From the NCBI GenBank assembly GCA_030562195.1, contig CM060200.1, positions 1,736,001 through 1,800,000 on the forward strand: a stretch of 64,000 nt of DNA, given 5' to 3'. A program made the translations under genes and the position numbers. Below are positions 45,601 through 55,243 of the stretch, in pieces. Position 1 is the stretch's first letter; each line of letters begins with the position of its first letter. Origin of the DNA: Nipponacmea schrenckii. Its lineage: Eukaryota; Mollusca; Gastropoda; Lottiidae. The notes below the pieces were generated by a model, which searched no databases, had not been told where the DNA came from, and saw only the letters and a program-made list of their open reading frames with translations.

Positions 45601-47829
45601 TACAATAATAGATATAGTAACTTTAGATAAATAAGACCACTATTATAGATATACTACTTCTCTTTAATTTAATCAAAGTTTCAATTCACATACTGCAATC
45701 TTGATCAAACAAACAAAATAACGGACATATTAGAATGAATATTGTTACATTGTGTACCATTAATTCAGTCTACCTAGATGCTTAATACACCTTACCAAAT
45801 ATTCAAGCTTAATAGAAAGTAGAATCCAGTCTCAGGTAAATATTAAATTAATGAATTATTCTGAGATAAATTATTCCACTATTTATCATTAACGTTGATC
45901 TTAATCGTTTCAGTTGAGCAAGAGAAGAAACGTGATGAAATACAAGATGAAAATAAACCAGAGCAGAACTTAACAGATTCGGGATTTTCAGGTGAATATA
46001 TCTTACAAAATAAGCAATATCTAAAAGGCGCAATATATATAGCTATATAATAATAGTGAAAAAATGTTACATTGAAAATTCAAATTCTAACTCGTCTGCA
46101 ATATCCCCACAAGGTACAGAAAGGATAGACATTAACCTTGCATGCGTCACATAAATATGCGCATTATAGACGCGAATATACGGTATACAACATAATGGTT
46201 CAAGATAGATTTATATCCTTATCAATTAAAGAATTCTAACTCGCCTGCAAAACCCTTTCGTTAATGAAATATTAACCTTTTGTCACATAAAGATGCGCAT
46301 TATAGACGCCAATATGACGGTATATAACAATAGGTGGTTCGAAAGTAGTTTATATCCTTATCAATTTAAAATAACATGTGAAAACTCATTCACTATTGAA
46401 ATATTGGCATTGAATTGCAGACCAGTCTATCTGAATGTGCCAATAGACCAAATAGCGTTATCTAAAGGTTGGTATCTTTATCTTTCAATATATAGTTCTA
46501 CTCTTAAACTTCTTGTTTAATTTCTTTAGGAAAACTGACAAATTTACCATTGTAGAATATATTTTTATAAAAATACTTTGAAAGATTACCATTTTATCTA
46601 TTATAATAAAGAACATATATCGCTCATTGCATTATACTTATCCTAAAGACACTAAACGCATTTTCCATGATACAACGAGGTTTAAATTAAGATTGTATAC
46701 TGTAAAATACATACATGTATATGAAGAGATTTATAATGAACGACTGTTATTGGATTTATTTATCAATTTTCAGAAGAATTATATAATGAGCTTCAGAGAG
46801 AGATTGACAGAAAAACCAGGATTGAACGTGAAATAATGATCATGAAAGGTAAAGATATTATATATGCCTAAATTTATAACGAATTTTGGATATAAAAAAG
46901 AACATTCCGTTTCAAAGACATTTGGGGCTTTATTCTCGAATACCTAAAGATAAAGTCTAGATTTTAAGAAATACAGTAATCTGATTTGATGATTGAACTG
47001 AATTTACAATTAATTTTAATCAGATGACTGGAAGACTAAAATCATTCAAGTTAGATCTTCAAGAATAAGGGCCCTGTGGTATGTTTTGACAAAAAAAAGC
47101 CCGTCCCAAAAGATATCAGTAAATGGTGTCACAGACAAATTTTTAAATGACATCTCGGACTAGTTTAGGGGTTGATATGGTGATAGTAATGAATACATAT
47201 ATTGTTTTAGATACGTACCTAGAACAGGTAAAACGGGAGAAATCGTACAGAGACGAGATGGCTCAACAGTTACAGTTAGTCCGTGAGACTCTGTCTAATG
47301 AACTCGACCAGGAGAGAAAAGTTCGATTCACTTTACAACAGAAACTAAAAGGTAAGAAAAATGACTTTAAAGGAATACTGTGTCTTAGAATGAACATAAA
47401 ATTTGAAAATTTTAAACTTCGCCTTTAAGAGTATAGTAGATAAACCTGCTGTCATAAATAACATAACAAAATCGTTATATAATCAGATAAATCCAAAAAA
47501 AAACCATAGTAATTATCTAAAAAAAATATGCAATTGATTTAAAAAACACTTATTAAATTGATTAATAAATTGATTGGGCCAAATAGATCATGATTGAAAA
47601 TCTAATATAGGTGTGCTGCTTGGATAACTCACACGTTTCTTGGGGGCATTTCTCTCTTTCATTGAGAATAATTATAGGAAAGAGGAGTCCTTGATGTATT
47701 TTGTTAAATTTGCTGTTTTTCTTGTCCTTTCCAGAAGCCCATGATGCGTTACATAACTTCTCCTGCAAGATGTTGGCTGCCAGACATTGTGAAGACTGTC
47801 CCTGTCAGGAACCAGGTCTAGGAAATTAG
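33660..47829 (+). CDS. SKOR: SKOR/Fussel-family Ski-related transcriptional corepressor, 7 coding exons, 654 aa
   Basis: This is a nuclear corepressor of the Ski/Sno superfamily. Vertebrate SKOR1/2 and fly Fussel act in neurons, binding SMADs and homeodomain factors such as LBX1. Exons 33660-33696, 39875-41370, 43335-43377, 45914-45991, 46774-46848, 47211-47351 and 47735-47829 join in frame through a TAG stop. The DHD domain is at about residues 75-170 (ERLCLAQISNTLLKEYSYNE, then GITCVQCTPVQLEILRRAGA). The SMAD4-binding-like domain is at about 172-268, with zinc-ligand candidates C200, C203, C206, H218 and H220, ending AWEDVKAMFNGGSRKR. Basic clusters RKR and PKKLK look like nuclear signals. 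A Phe/Trp-rich patch (AYDLFWANTLAF) and an acidic stretch (about 448-500) follow. Residues about 550-625 are coiled coil. The end EAHDALHNFSCKMLAARHC is characteristic of SKOR. Ski and SnoN are excluded by the closer match of the DHD and C-terminus. No lesion was seen. Confidence 0.93.
34029..34085 (-). mobile_element. SINE S1 tail fragment, reverse
   Basis: AATGAATGGAGTTTTACATC followed by CTATTCTTCTACATCTTATG is the reverse complement of the S1 end. Confidence 0.75.
35030..36050 (-). repeat. Tandem array D: 54-bp unit, about 19 copies, GAAACGTAGTA core
   Basis: In reverse complement each unit reads GAAACGTAGTATGTAATAAA, CCTAGAAGTAGTATATC, TATATATCTTGTG. Units from 35540 on are almost identical, and those before 35540 vary in length. 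The array lies in SKOR intron 1. The unit is essentially the shared core without the hairpin part. Confidence 0.95.
37260..37760 (+). repeat. About 57-60 bp tandem repeat rich in CACACATATAGG (about 8 copies)
   Basis: Units contain ATAATAAACACACATATAGG, GTAAACAAAGGTAAATTAAA and TATTATGATATGATATATAA. The open minus-strand frames here are translated repeat only. Confidence 0.9.
39875..41370 (+). CDS. SKOR: SKOR coding exon 2 (DHD and SMAD4-binding-like domains)
   Basis: The acceptor is TTTCTACTTCCAG and the donor is gtatgt. It enters in phase 1 and leaves in phase 0 after ATG. It carries residues 13-511, including both folded domains. The reading frame is open upstream to 39817, but the bases before 39875 read as a pyrimidine tract with AG, so they are taken as intron. 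If exon 1 is wrong, the likely start is the ATG at 39880. Confidence 0.93.
41371..43334 (+). other. SKOR intron 2
   Basis: Contains the A/T tract below and no recognised coding exon. An open frame at 42912-43328 (+) ends just before exon 3 but has no family resemblance and a non-SKOR composition. Confidence 0.5.
42700..42900 (+). repeat. Low-complexity A/T tract with (TTA)n
   Basis: About 180 bases are almost entirely A and T, made of TTTTAA-type and TTATTATTA runs, inside SKOR intron 2. Confidence 0.95.
43335..43377 (+). CDS. SKOR: SKOR coding exon 3 (43 bases, NAGNAG acceptor)
   Basis: It encodes QNEEQSMGEETKIT and one base of the next codon, phase 0 to 1. The acceptor reads TTTCAGCAG, so splicing at the second AG would drop one Gln. 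The donor is gtaatt. Confidence 0.8.
43637..43659 (+). repeat. Poly-G tract
   Basis: About 22 of 23 bases are G (one T near the start). It lies within SKOR intron 3, about 260 bases after exon 3. It could form a G-quadruplex on the RNA strand. Confidence 0.9.
43860..43926 (+). mobile_element. SINE S1 tail fragment
   Basis: GTCTTCATTAGTCCATAAGG, then TGCGGAAGAGTAGGACGTAA and AACTCCATCTATTTCATTTC, form the consensus end of S1. Confidence 0.8.
45514..45708 (-). repeat. Array B unit in reverse (about 1.7 copies)
   Basis: ATAAGACCACTATTATAGAT, then ATACTACTTCTCTTTAATTT and ACGTTTCAATTCACATACAG, are the reverse complement of the unit at 18835-19240, 26 kb away. Confidence 0.9.
45914..45991 (+). 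CDS. SKOR: SKOR coding exon 4
   Basis: This 78-base, phase 1-1 exon has acceptor ATCGTTTCAG and donor gtgaat. It encodes VEQEKKRDEIQDENKPEQNL and then TDSGFS, a charged linker before the coiled coil. It keeps the frame between exons 3 and 5. Confidence 0.82.
45992..46773 (+). other. SKOR intron 4
   Basis: Holds a roughly 150-bp direct duplication. The block from about 46120 (ACATAAATATGCGCATTATA) recurs at about 46285 (ACATAAAGATGCGCATTATA), including GACGCGAATATACGGTATA versus GACGCCAATATGACGGTATA. Confidence 0.55.
46774..46848 (+). CDS. SKOR: SKOR coding exon 5 (coiled coil)
   Basis: This 75-base, phase 1-1 exon has acceptor ATCAATTTTCAG and donor gtaaag. It encodes EELYNELQREIDRKTRIERE and then IMIMK, a heptad-like helix. 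A phase 1-1 exon of this length could be skipped without a frameshift. Confidence 0.85.
46849..47210 (+). other. SKOR intron 5, mostly a MITE-B copy
   Basis: TAAGAAATACAGTAATCTGA and AACTAAAATCATTCAAG-like phrases of MITE-B span about 46910-47085. They fill more than half of this 362-base intron. Confidence 0.6.
47211..47351 (+). CDS. SKOR: SKOR coding exon 6 (coiled coil)
   Basis: This 141-base, phase 1-1 exon has acceptor ATATTGTTTTAG and donor gtaaga. It encodes 47 residues (577-623) of charged helix, including RDEMAQQLQLVRETLSNELD and RKVRFTLQQKLK, continuous with the SKOR C-terminal coiled coil. Confidence 0.9.
47372..47575 (+). mobile_element. MITE-A copy in SKOR intron 6
   Basis: GTGTCTTAGAATGAACATAA, CCTGCTGTCATAAATAACAT and TATATAATCAGATAAATCC match the left half of the family. 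It starts about 20 bases after the exon 6 donor. Confidence 0.7.
47735..47829 (+). CDS. SKOR: SKOR terminal coding exon
   Basis: The acceptor is TTGTCCTTTCCAG. It encodes EAHDALHNFSCKMLAARHCE, then DCPCQEPGLGN and TAG at 47827-47829. The EAHDALH-FSCKML signature followed by a Cys-rich tail is shared with vertebrate SKOR proteins and fixes the identity and end of the gene. Confidence 0.93.
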
Positions 47830-48091
47830 GAGCTGATTGCAGGAATATCATTGAGACCTGAGACATATGCTGAACTGTTCATAATGGTTTGGAATCGGGC
47901 TATGAATACGTCGGGACAATCCGTGTTCAATCTACAGAGAGCGAGTAAGGCTTATATTCAAATATTTTCAAGAATGACTTTGAATTTTGAGGAATCATTC
48001 CGGAGAGAAACACTTGGAAACTTCTAAAAACTAGTTTTTATTTCAACAATGGTGTTTTTTATTAATTAATAATTGTATGAGTACGAATAAA
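47830..48091 (+). other. Probable SKOR 3' UTR and poly(A) signal
   Basis: AATAAA at 48086-48091 lies 257 bases after the stop. A second set of AATAAA sites near 48971-49012 could serve a longer form. Confidence 0.4.
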
Positions 48092-48555
48092 CTTTATTAG
48101 CTGTTTCACGAATAATGACTATTTTCGGACAAAGTCTGTGGACAACCATGCGATCAGACGCCGTCAGCCGTAGCGGGCATAAAGTTCCGCTTATGTGCGG
48201 TTTCGAACGGTAAAACACAGTTTGGAGAAAAACAATGAAACGAACTTTTACCCAATGTCTATAACAAACTGCCCTCTGCAAATAATACATGACTGTTTCT
48301 GTCGATTAAGATATTCTCGGGTTTTGAAATGTGTTAGTTATCATCTATCCTGCTGCGTGGAAGACGAAACTGGAACATTGTTTAAAATCGTTTGTATATT
48401 TCTATATCTACTGTGAAAGAAAATATATATAATTTCGAGATACTCCTAGTAGATCCATTACAGAGATCCTGGGACAAATAATCTCAAGGAAATCACTTGG
48501 TTTTCGTGATACTGTGGGGGTGGGGCATTATTCTTCAATACTTAACTTAAATAAA

Positions 48556-48850
48556 ATCAAGATTTTAAGAAATACAGTAAGCTGGAGCCTGTTCCACGAA
48601 AAGTGAACATTTTAGTGTTCCAATGGTCAGATTGGTCAATCACTAAAATTGAGTTTTTATTAACCAAACAGGTCACTGTATTTCTTAAAATCTTGATTGT
48701 ATTTTTGTTAAAATTTTGTGAAACAGGTCCCTGGTTTTAAAACTTAATATAAAATCATGTTTAATGATAGATCAGTCAGATGACTCGATCATTAAAATCA
48801 TCTTAAGTTAAGTTTTATTAACTTTCCAAGATGAAGGGTACTGGTATTAT
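48556..48850. mobile_element. MITE-B copy with perfect 23-bp inverted repeat and nested element
   Basis: Positions 48556-48578 and 48675-48697 are perfect reverse complements (ATCAAGATTTTAAGAAATAC plus AGT). An inner segment begins GCCTGTTCCACGAAA (about 48588) and ends TTTGTGAAACAGGTCCC (about 48732), a second pair of inverted ends. The right flank repeats the MITE-B phrase CATTAAAATCATCTTAAGTT. Confidence 0.75.
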
Positions 48851-49090
48851 AACGCCAGCTGCTAGATTGGTCCTGCATACAGATCTCGACATGGCTTCAT
48901 GTGTACTTAAAAATCTATTGATAATGTAATTACTTAATTTGTATATAATATTAATGTGATAAATATTCATAATAAATTATTATTATTATTATTAAATGTT
49001 AAAATAAATAAACTTTTTCAAAATTCTATATTTTCTTTTATTTGAGTTTGTATGACATTTTTCTATGATTGTTTCTTATAGTGATAATAG

Positions 49091-49336
49091 ATCTTAGATT
49101 GAACATAAAATTTGAAAATTTTAAACGAGCTCTATACATCAGTAAATATACCTGCTGCCATAAATAACATAAAAAAAAATATTCAAAAAAACTAAGTATT
49201 CAAATTAGCTTACTTAGTTTTGTGAGTTTTACTGTGTTTTTGTTACTTTATGAAACCAGGTAAGTTCACTGATGAATATATACTCATATTGACTATTCTT
49301 GAAAACATAAACATAATGTCCATTCTAAGACGTATT
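49091..49336. mobile_element. MITE-A, complete copy (about 245 bp)
   Basis: The left end TCTTAGATTGAACATAAAAT and the right end AACATAATGTCCATTCTAAG are inverted relative to each other. Inside are CCTGCTGCCATAAATAACAT, an imperfect hairpin (AAAACTAAG with CTTAGTTTT) and GTAAGTTCACTGATGAATAT. No coding capacity is present. Confidence 0.75.
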
Positions 49337-50596
49337 ATCACGTGTATCTATGTTACTTATTCGAAGTTCATTAGTCTTGTAATATTTTTTTGTGTGGAGT
49401 ACAAACACAATTCTATATTTTCTAACAGGTTACTAAAAAATAAGAACTAAGATTCCCACACAAAGTCTACACTCCGTGGAGTATTAGAGATTTTGGTGGT
49501 TAAAATGAGAATACATAGTACTTCTAACATAGACCTAAAGCTCCAAAAAAAGAATCAAACTATTCGTGATTTAGTCGCTGATCAAATACTCTAATTAGTA
49601 TTTTGCCCTCATCTGGTAATTCCCTAATTTGAAATCGAGTCTGTTATTTAAAAACCCGGCCCCTGTCATCATAAAGTTATTCCAAGAGGAAAATAACTGG
49701 CGGCAATGTCATCGTCTGCAAGCAAAACAATTAAAGATTCCGGTCGCCTCTCAATAACACGATAGAACCAATTCACTACGAATTGCACGTCTTTAAAAAC
49801 CCTCTTCTCCATTCTCCATTCACTGTTAAAACTTCAGCAACTATCAGCCGGTAATTAAATATGTCGTCCGTCCCCCGGGCCTTACAGACAGATGGGGACG
49901 AGATCTCTTCAAACAATTAATATTCATACGCTCTTAATCTAACTTTGATGATGTAAATTGAATTGTGACAATTTGCTCCTGATAAAATTAGTCCCCCTAA
50001 TCACCATCGCTTATTTATTACAATAGTGACCCGTTGTTGGCGGGAAAATGACTGACGGTTTGCAGACGTCGATTTCAAACGGTCTGTATATGACGTCAAA
50101 TTAATATTTATATTTCCCATAGGGCCAATAAAGCTTACGCAAAATTTTGAGTGATTAAGACGTTGATTAAGACAGAGGTTTGATTTAGGGGCTGTCCACG
50201 TCCAGGAACATAATCATCGATCTGTTATAAGGTACAAAATTTGATGATATTCAACAATAATATGGGTTTTTCTAGCAAACTTCTGAAAACGTTACCGCTT
50301 TTACTTCAGTGATTTGGCCACTGATACTCGACACTGTTTTTGTTTCAATAAATTTCATATTCCTAATGCAAATACATTGAGTTCAATCTAATTAAAAATA
50401 CTTTTAGCTTCAATAAAACAGGAACATGTAGGCTACACACGTGTATCACATGAAGATTTCAAACTGGTGAGTTATAATTGATCGGTCCTCTAATCCGATT
50501 TCGTCTAAGGTGCCCAAGCTGTAAGTTGTTGGGTACAACATTTCGTTGAAGTTACTTAACTTAATTGTTTATAAGACATATAGAAATAGGCATAAG
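49337..50596. other. Intergenic, nothing recognised
   Basis: Positions 49600-50130 are less AT-rich and free of recognised repeats. No coding frame is convincing. Confidence 0.35.
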
Positions 50597-51153
50597 AAAA
50601 GAAGCACCAGATATATAGATATACTATTTTTGATATTTATTAACTCAATGTTTCACATGCTCATACAGGCAGTGTTATCAAATATTATATAGAATCACAA
50701 GATATATAGATATACTATTTCTGATATTTATTAACTCAATGTTTCACATGCTCATACAGGCAGTGTTATTAAATATTATATAGAATCACTAGATATATAG
50801 ATATACTATTTCTGATATTTATTAACTCAATGTTTCACATGCTCATACAGGCAGTGTTATCAAATATTATATAGAATCACTAGATATATAGATATACTAT
50901 TTCTGACATTTATTAACTCAATGTTTCACATGCTCATACAGACAGTGTTATTAAATATTATATAGAATCACTAGATATATAGAGATACTATTTCTGACAT
51001 TTATTAACTCAACGTTTCACATGCTCATACAGACAGTGTTATCAAATATTATAAAGAATCACAAGATATATAGATAAACTATTTCTAACATTTATTAACT
51101 CAACATTCCACATGCTCATACACTAGTATATCCATATATCTTGTGCTTCTTTA
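50597..51153 (-). mobile_element. Array E: 91-bp units (about 5.5) bounded by inverted repeats
   Basis: The left edge AAAAGAAGCACCAGATATAT (50597) is mirrored at the right edge by ATATATCTTGTGCTTCTTT (to 51153), an inverted pair of about 30 bases. In reverse complement, the internal 91-bp units read TTGATAACACTGCCTGTATG, AGCATGTGAAACGTTGAG, TTAATAAATATCAGAAATAG, TATATC. Tandem cores inside inverted ends recall the pearl elements of bivalves. Confidence 0.8.
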
Positions 51154-52133
51154 CTTAACTGAACTTCATTTCTGTTTTCGGCAACAGTACTCCAAGTTCA
51201 GCTATATGAAATAAGAAAGAATGGGTTAAAGCTTAATGGAATGTTTCTTAACACCAAGTAAACCGTTAGTTTGAAAGCTCTTGTTGTAACCAGTCGAATT
51301 ACACTTGACGTGTTGGAGTGAGTTATACCAGTAATGGGTAATTTAGGAATAAATCAGATTTTACTGAAAATCATTCCAAACGTGCTCAGAACACTGATGA
51401 TGGCGCTTCAGACTATCGTATCACGTGATTATTCAATCAACGGCAGATAACTCTTGTATGCAGTGACAGTCAAGCGGATGTTGATAAAATGTAGTGGTTT
51501 ACTTTCATTTTGTTTAGTTCAAAATTTTTATGGTCATGCTATATTGGATTTTTGTACAGAAACCAAGTATTGGCCTGGCTTTCATGTGACATAGAAGAGA
51601 CGAGATTTCTGTAAAAAGTTCTAGAAGATTGAATTTTGTGATTTAACATGGAATTAGATGGCAAATGAATTGGTGGACTAAGTCCATATGGTATTTAAAT
51701 TTACTTACATATGGGATGAGTTGACTCCCTTTCATTGCTCTCCAATTTTAAAAGCGAATGTGACTCGGATTGTAAATCAGTGACGTTTTCTTATTCATAA
51801 TAATGTCTAACGATAACATATTAAATAGTAAAAAAACAGATTAAAAACGAGAAAACTACCAAGATTCAACTTTCAACGATTCTAATCAAGTCTATAATTT
51901 GTGTTTTATGATTTCTTTATTCAGACGAAATGATTTTAACTTTTATTTTATATTTCGTTTTGTAATTAAGTTTCCTGGCAAATTAAAATAAGACAAAACC
52001 AGACGATAAATGTTCTGTAATTTCAAGTTAATATTAAAAAGAAACGTATGGCTGATGTAAAAATAAAACTTCAGCAAATGTTTGTCTGACCCGACAACTG
52101 ATCGCATACTTATATTTTAGCCTGTGTTCGAAT
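51154..52133. other. Intergenic, nothing recognised
   Basis: No gene or repeat family was identified. Confidence 0.35.
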
Positions 52134-52200
52134 GAAGTGAAATAAATGTGTTTTACGCCCTTATCTTCTGCTCCTTATGGTCTAATGAAGACGGTCGAAA
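52134..52200 (-). mobile_element. SINE S1 tail fragment, reverse
   Basis: GTTTTACGCCCTTATCTTCT followed by GCTCCTTATGGTCTAATGAA and GACGG is the reverse complement of the S1 end. Confidence 0.75.
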
Positions 52201-52203
52201 TTC

Positions 52204-52820
52204 GAATTATTATCTTCAGATAATCTTGTGTTGACTAGAATGAAATATCATGGCTACTCAATATACAGTTAAATAACGGAACACAATTTTACGTTTTTAA
52301 TGTCTTTTATAATTTACATTGTCATCATCAGTTTATATGGTATACTACTCCTGAGTTTTATTCTACACAACGTTTCTACAATTTACATTATCATCATCAG
52401 TTTATATGGTAAACTACTTCTGAGTTTTATTGTACACAACGTTTCTACAATTTACATTATCATCATCAGTTTATATGGTATACTACTTCTGAGTTTTATT
52501 TTACACAATGTTTCAACAATTTACATTATCATCATCAGTTTATATGGTATAAATACTTCTGAGTTTTATTCTACACAATGTTTCACAATTTACATTTCAT
52601 CATCAGTTTATATGGTATACTACTGATTTTATTCTCAAGTTTACAATTTAATTTCTAAATTATATGAAACCTGATTTTACACAAGTTTCAACAATTTCTA
52701 TCAGATCAGTTTATATAGTAACTACTCATGAGTTTTATTTACAGCATGTTTCAACAGTTTACATTTCATCATCAGTTTATAATGTATACTACTCCTAAGT
52801 TTTATTCTACACATGTCAGA
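52204..52820 (-). mobile_element. Array F: about 70-bp units with unique left flank
   Basis: A left flank of about 95 bases (ATTATCTTCAGATAATCTTG, TGTTGACTAGAATGAAATAT, AATAACGGAACACAATTTTA) is shared with the element at 54293. It is followed by about seven units with CATCATCAGTTTATATGGTA, CTACTCCTGAGTTTTATT and CACAACGTTTC. Later units are decayed. Open plus-strand frames over it are translated repeat. Confidence 0.85.
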
Positions 52821-54292
52821 TATAATGTTAAATTAATATGAAACCTGATATAAGTAATGTTATCTTCGGGTACAAGAATCGGTATAATAGAAACAATATT
52901 ACTGATTTTAGAGCTACCCAATTCTACAATTATGACATCGTTTTCACTGCTAACTACTATGATTTTAAGGTGTAAACAAGAATCAATGAATAGTCATTTT
53001 AAAACCATACAATTAGAACTTTTCTTCGATTTTTGTAAAATCCAAGGTTTAATTTACTTTGTCATCATCTAGACTAAATAACACCCGAGGACACTCTGTG
53101 ACTAGGCTTGTCATGTTAAATTGGTGTGCATGTATTTTGATCCTCCGTGCGAATTCATTGGCTATAACGCCTTTGGTGTTACTGCGTAGCTACATAATTA
53201 AGGCTGACCCGACTCCTTTCCCTCATCCTCTTGGTTTAGTGAGCTCGGCCTAACGCCCCCCCCCCCCATCTCTACCCCTTAATAATTAAGTTGCCCCTTC
53301 TCGACCCTTCTGACGTTTTTAAACCGCCACCGTATAGCTGACAATATCCATACTCTCTTCTCAATCAAAGACAATCTTAGCTATTCAAACACCCTGCAGT
53401 GACCTGAATCAATTGGTAATAAATTAATACTGTAACACTCTATTAACACTAATCAGATCACGTGATTAACACAAATACAAATTGATCGCCGACAACAATC
53501 CCTAATATTATAATACGCGGAAATATGTTCAGGATTCTGTAGGACAATTTAGCGTGATTGATCACTTCCGGTACATTGTAACGAGTTCTTACACATCCGG
53601 CTATTATTGTTTCTACTTCCTGTTTCGTGATTTGATTACTTCTGATTACTTAGCGATGTAGTAAAAGGAAGCTGAAACGGAATAGACGATTGGTCGTTAT
53701 GGATGGAACTATTGATTGTTGATCTGTATGCTATAGGCTGTGCAAGTGAACAAAAAATTGTTAGTTGCAATTAGAAAAGGAATACCTTAACGCAGCTAAC
53801 ACTTTTGCGCCTTTTGCCTACTGTGTGGCTTCATCCGTCCTCTGTAACCGAATGAAATTAAATAAATCACTAGTAATAAGTATATCAGAATATCGTCTAC
53901 CCGCCTGAAGGCGATTGAACAAGTAATATGTAGAATAGACACGACACGAGTCTCGAGGGTGGACCACGAGTTGACCAAATCAGCTTCCGGTTATTACCAC
54001 CGAATCCAAATTGCTTTTAGTAAATGAAATTATTGCCCAGTGAGATCCAGTGACCTTTAATTATGAGTGGTCGAGGTATTAATGATACCGAGGATTCGAA
54101 TTTGTTTGTTTTTACTGGAATTAAACAGTATAAAAGATTGAGCTGACATATTGGAATGAAATGCGATATTCATAGTCCTTAAGATTAATCAAAATCATTG
54201 TCATTTCTCTGATAAAATTGAAACAGGATTCTTTCAAGGACTGAACAAATTAGAACATACATAATATTGGTTAGTATATTATACACAACTTT
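52821..54292. other. Intergenic; poly-C tract and possible SINE S1 remnant
   Basis: There is a C run at about 53252-53267. A diverged S1 body (TGCTATAGGCTGTGCAAGTG, then TGTGTGGCTTCATCCGTCCT) lies at about 53720-53850. No gene was recognised. Confidence 0.35.
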
Positions 54293-55243
54293 TTGAATTA
54301 TTATCTACAGATAATCTTGTGTTGACTGGAAAGAAATATCATGGCTACTAAATATACAAATAAATAACGGAACAAAATTTTATGGTATACTAATCCTGAG
54401 TTTTTATTGTATTTGTACACAACGTTTCAACAATTTACATTGTCATCATCAGTTTATATAGTTTACTACTCCTGAGTTTTATAACACAACGTTTCAACAA
54501 TTTACATTGTCATCATCAGTTTATATGGTAAACTACTCCTGAGTTTTTATTGTATTTGTACACAATGTTTCAACAATTTACATTGTCATCATCAGTTTAT
54601 ATGGTAAACTACTCCTGAGTTTTTATTGTATTTGTACACAATGTTTCAACAATTTACATTGTCATCATCAGTTTATATGGTAAACTACTCCTGAGTTTTT
54701 ATTGTATTTGTACACAACGTTTCAACAATTTACATTGTCATCATCAGTTTATATGGTAAACTACTCCTGAGTTTTTATTGTATTTGTACACAACGTTTCA
54801 ACAATTTACATTGTCATCATCAGTTTATATAGTTTACTACTCCTGAGTTTTATAACACAACGTTTCAACAATTTACATTGTCATCATCAGTTTATATGGT
54901 AATCTACTCCTGAGTTTTATTGTTACCAATGTTTCAACAATTTACATTGTCATCATCAGTTTATATAGTTTACTACTCCTGAGTTTTATAGCACAACGTT
55001 TCAACAATTTACATTGTCATCATCAGTTTATATAGTTTACTACTCCTGAGTTTTATAACACAACGTTTCAACAATTTACATTGTCATCATCAGTTTATAT
55101 GGTAAACTACTCCTGAGTTTTTATTGTATTAGTACACAACGTTTCAACAATTTACATAGTCATCATCAGTTTATATAGTTTACTACTCCTGAGTTTTATA
55201 ACACAACGTTTCAACAATTTACATAGTCATCATCAGTTTATAT
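54293..55243 (-). mobile_element. Array G: 60-75 bp units (about 12) with the same left flank as array F
   Basis: The left flank (54293-54380) is about 88 percent identical by eye to 52204-52300. In reverse complement the units read CTGATGATGACAATGTAAAT, TGTTGAAACGTTGTG, AATAAAAACTCAGGAGTAGT, TTACCATATAAA. Two unit lengths alternate, differing by presence of TTTATTGTATTTGTACA. Within the unit GACAAT and ATTGTT can pair around GTAA, directly before GAAACG. Confidence 0.9.

Larger units (their letters stand above)
43378..45913 (+). other. SKOR intron 3
   Basis: Contains the G tract at 43637-43659, the SINE S1 tail at 43860-43926, another G run near 44683 and the reversed copy of array B at 45514-45708. 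No coding exon is recognised. Confidence 0.5.

Noticed and set aside
47147..47428. 93-codon single-exon gene
   Set aside because: Only the middle (47211-47351) is SKOR coiled-coil coding sequence. The rest is intron on both sides.
54370..55243. A complete, active hammerhead ribozyme in each repeat unit
   Set aside because: The CTGATGA and GAAAC boxes and the stem between them are present, but an extra U follows CTGATGA and no stem I or proper stem III with a cleavage triplet could be drawn.
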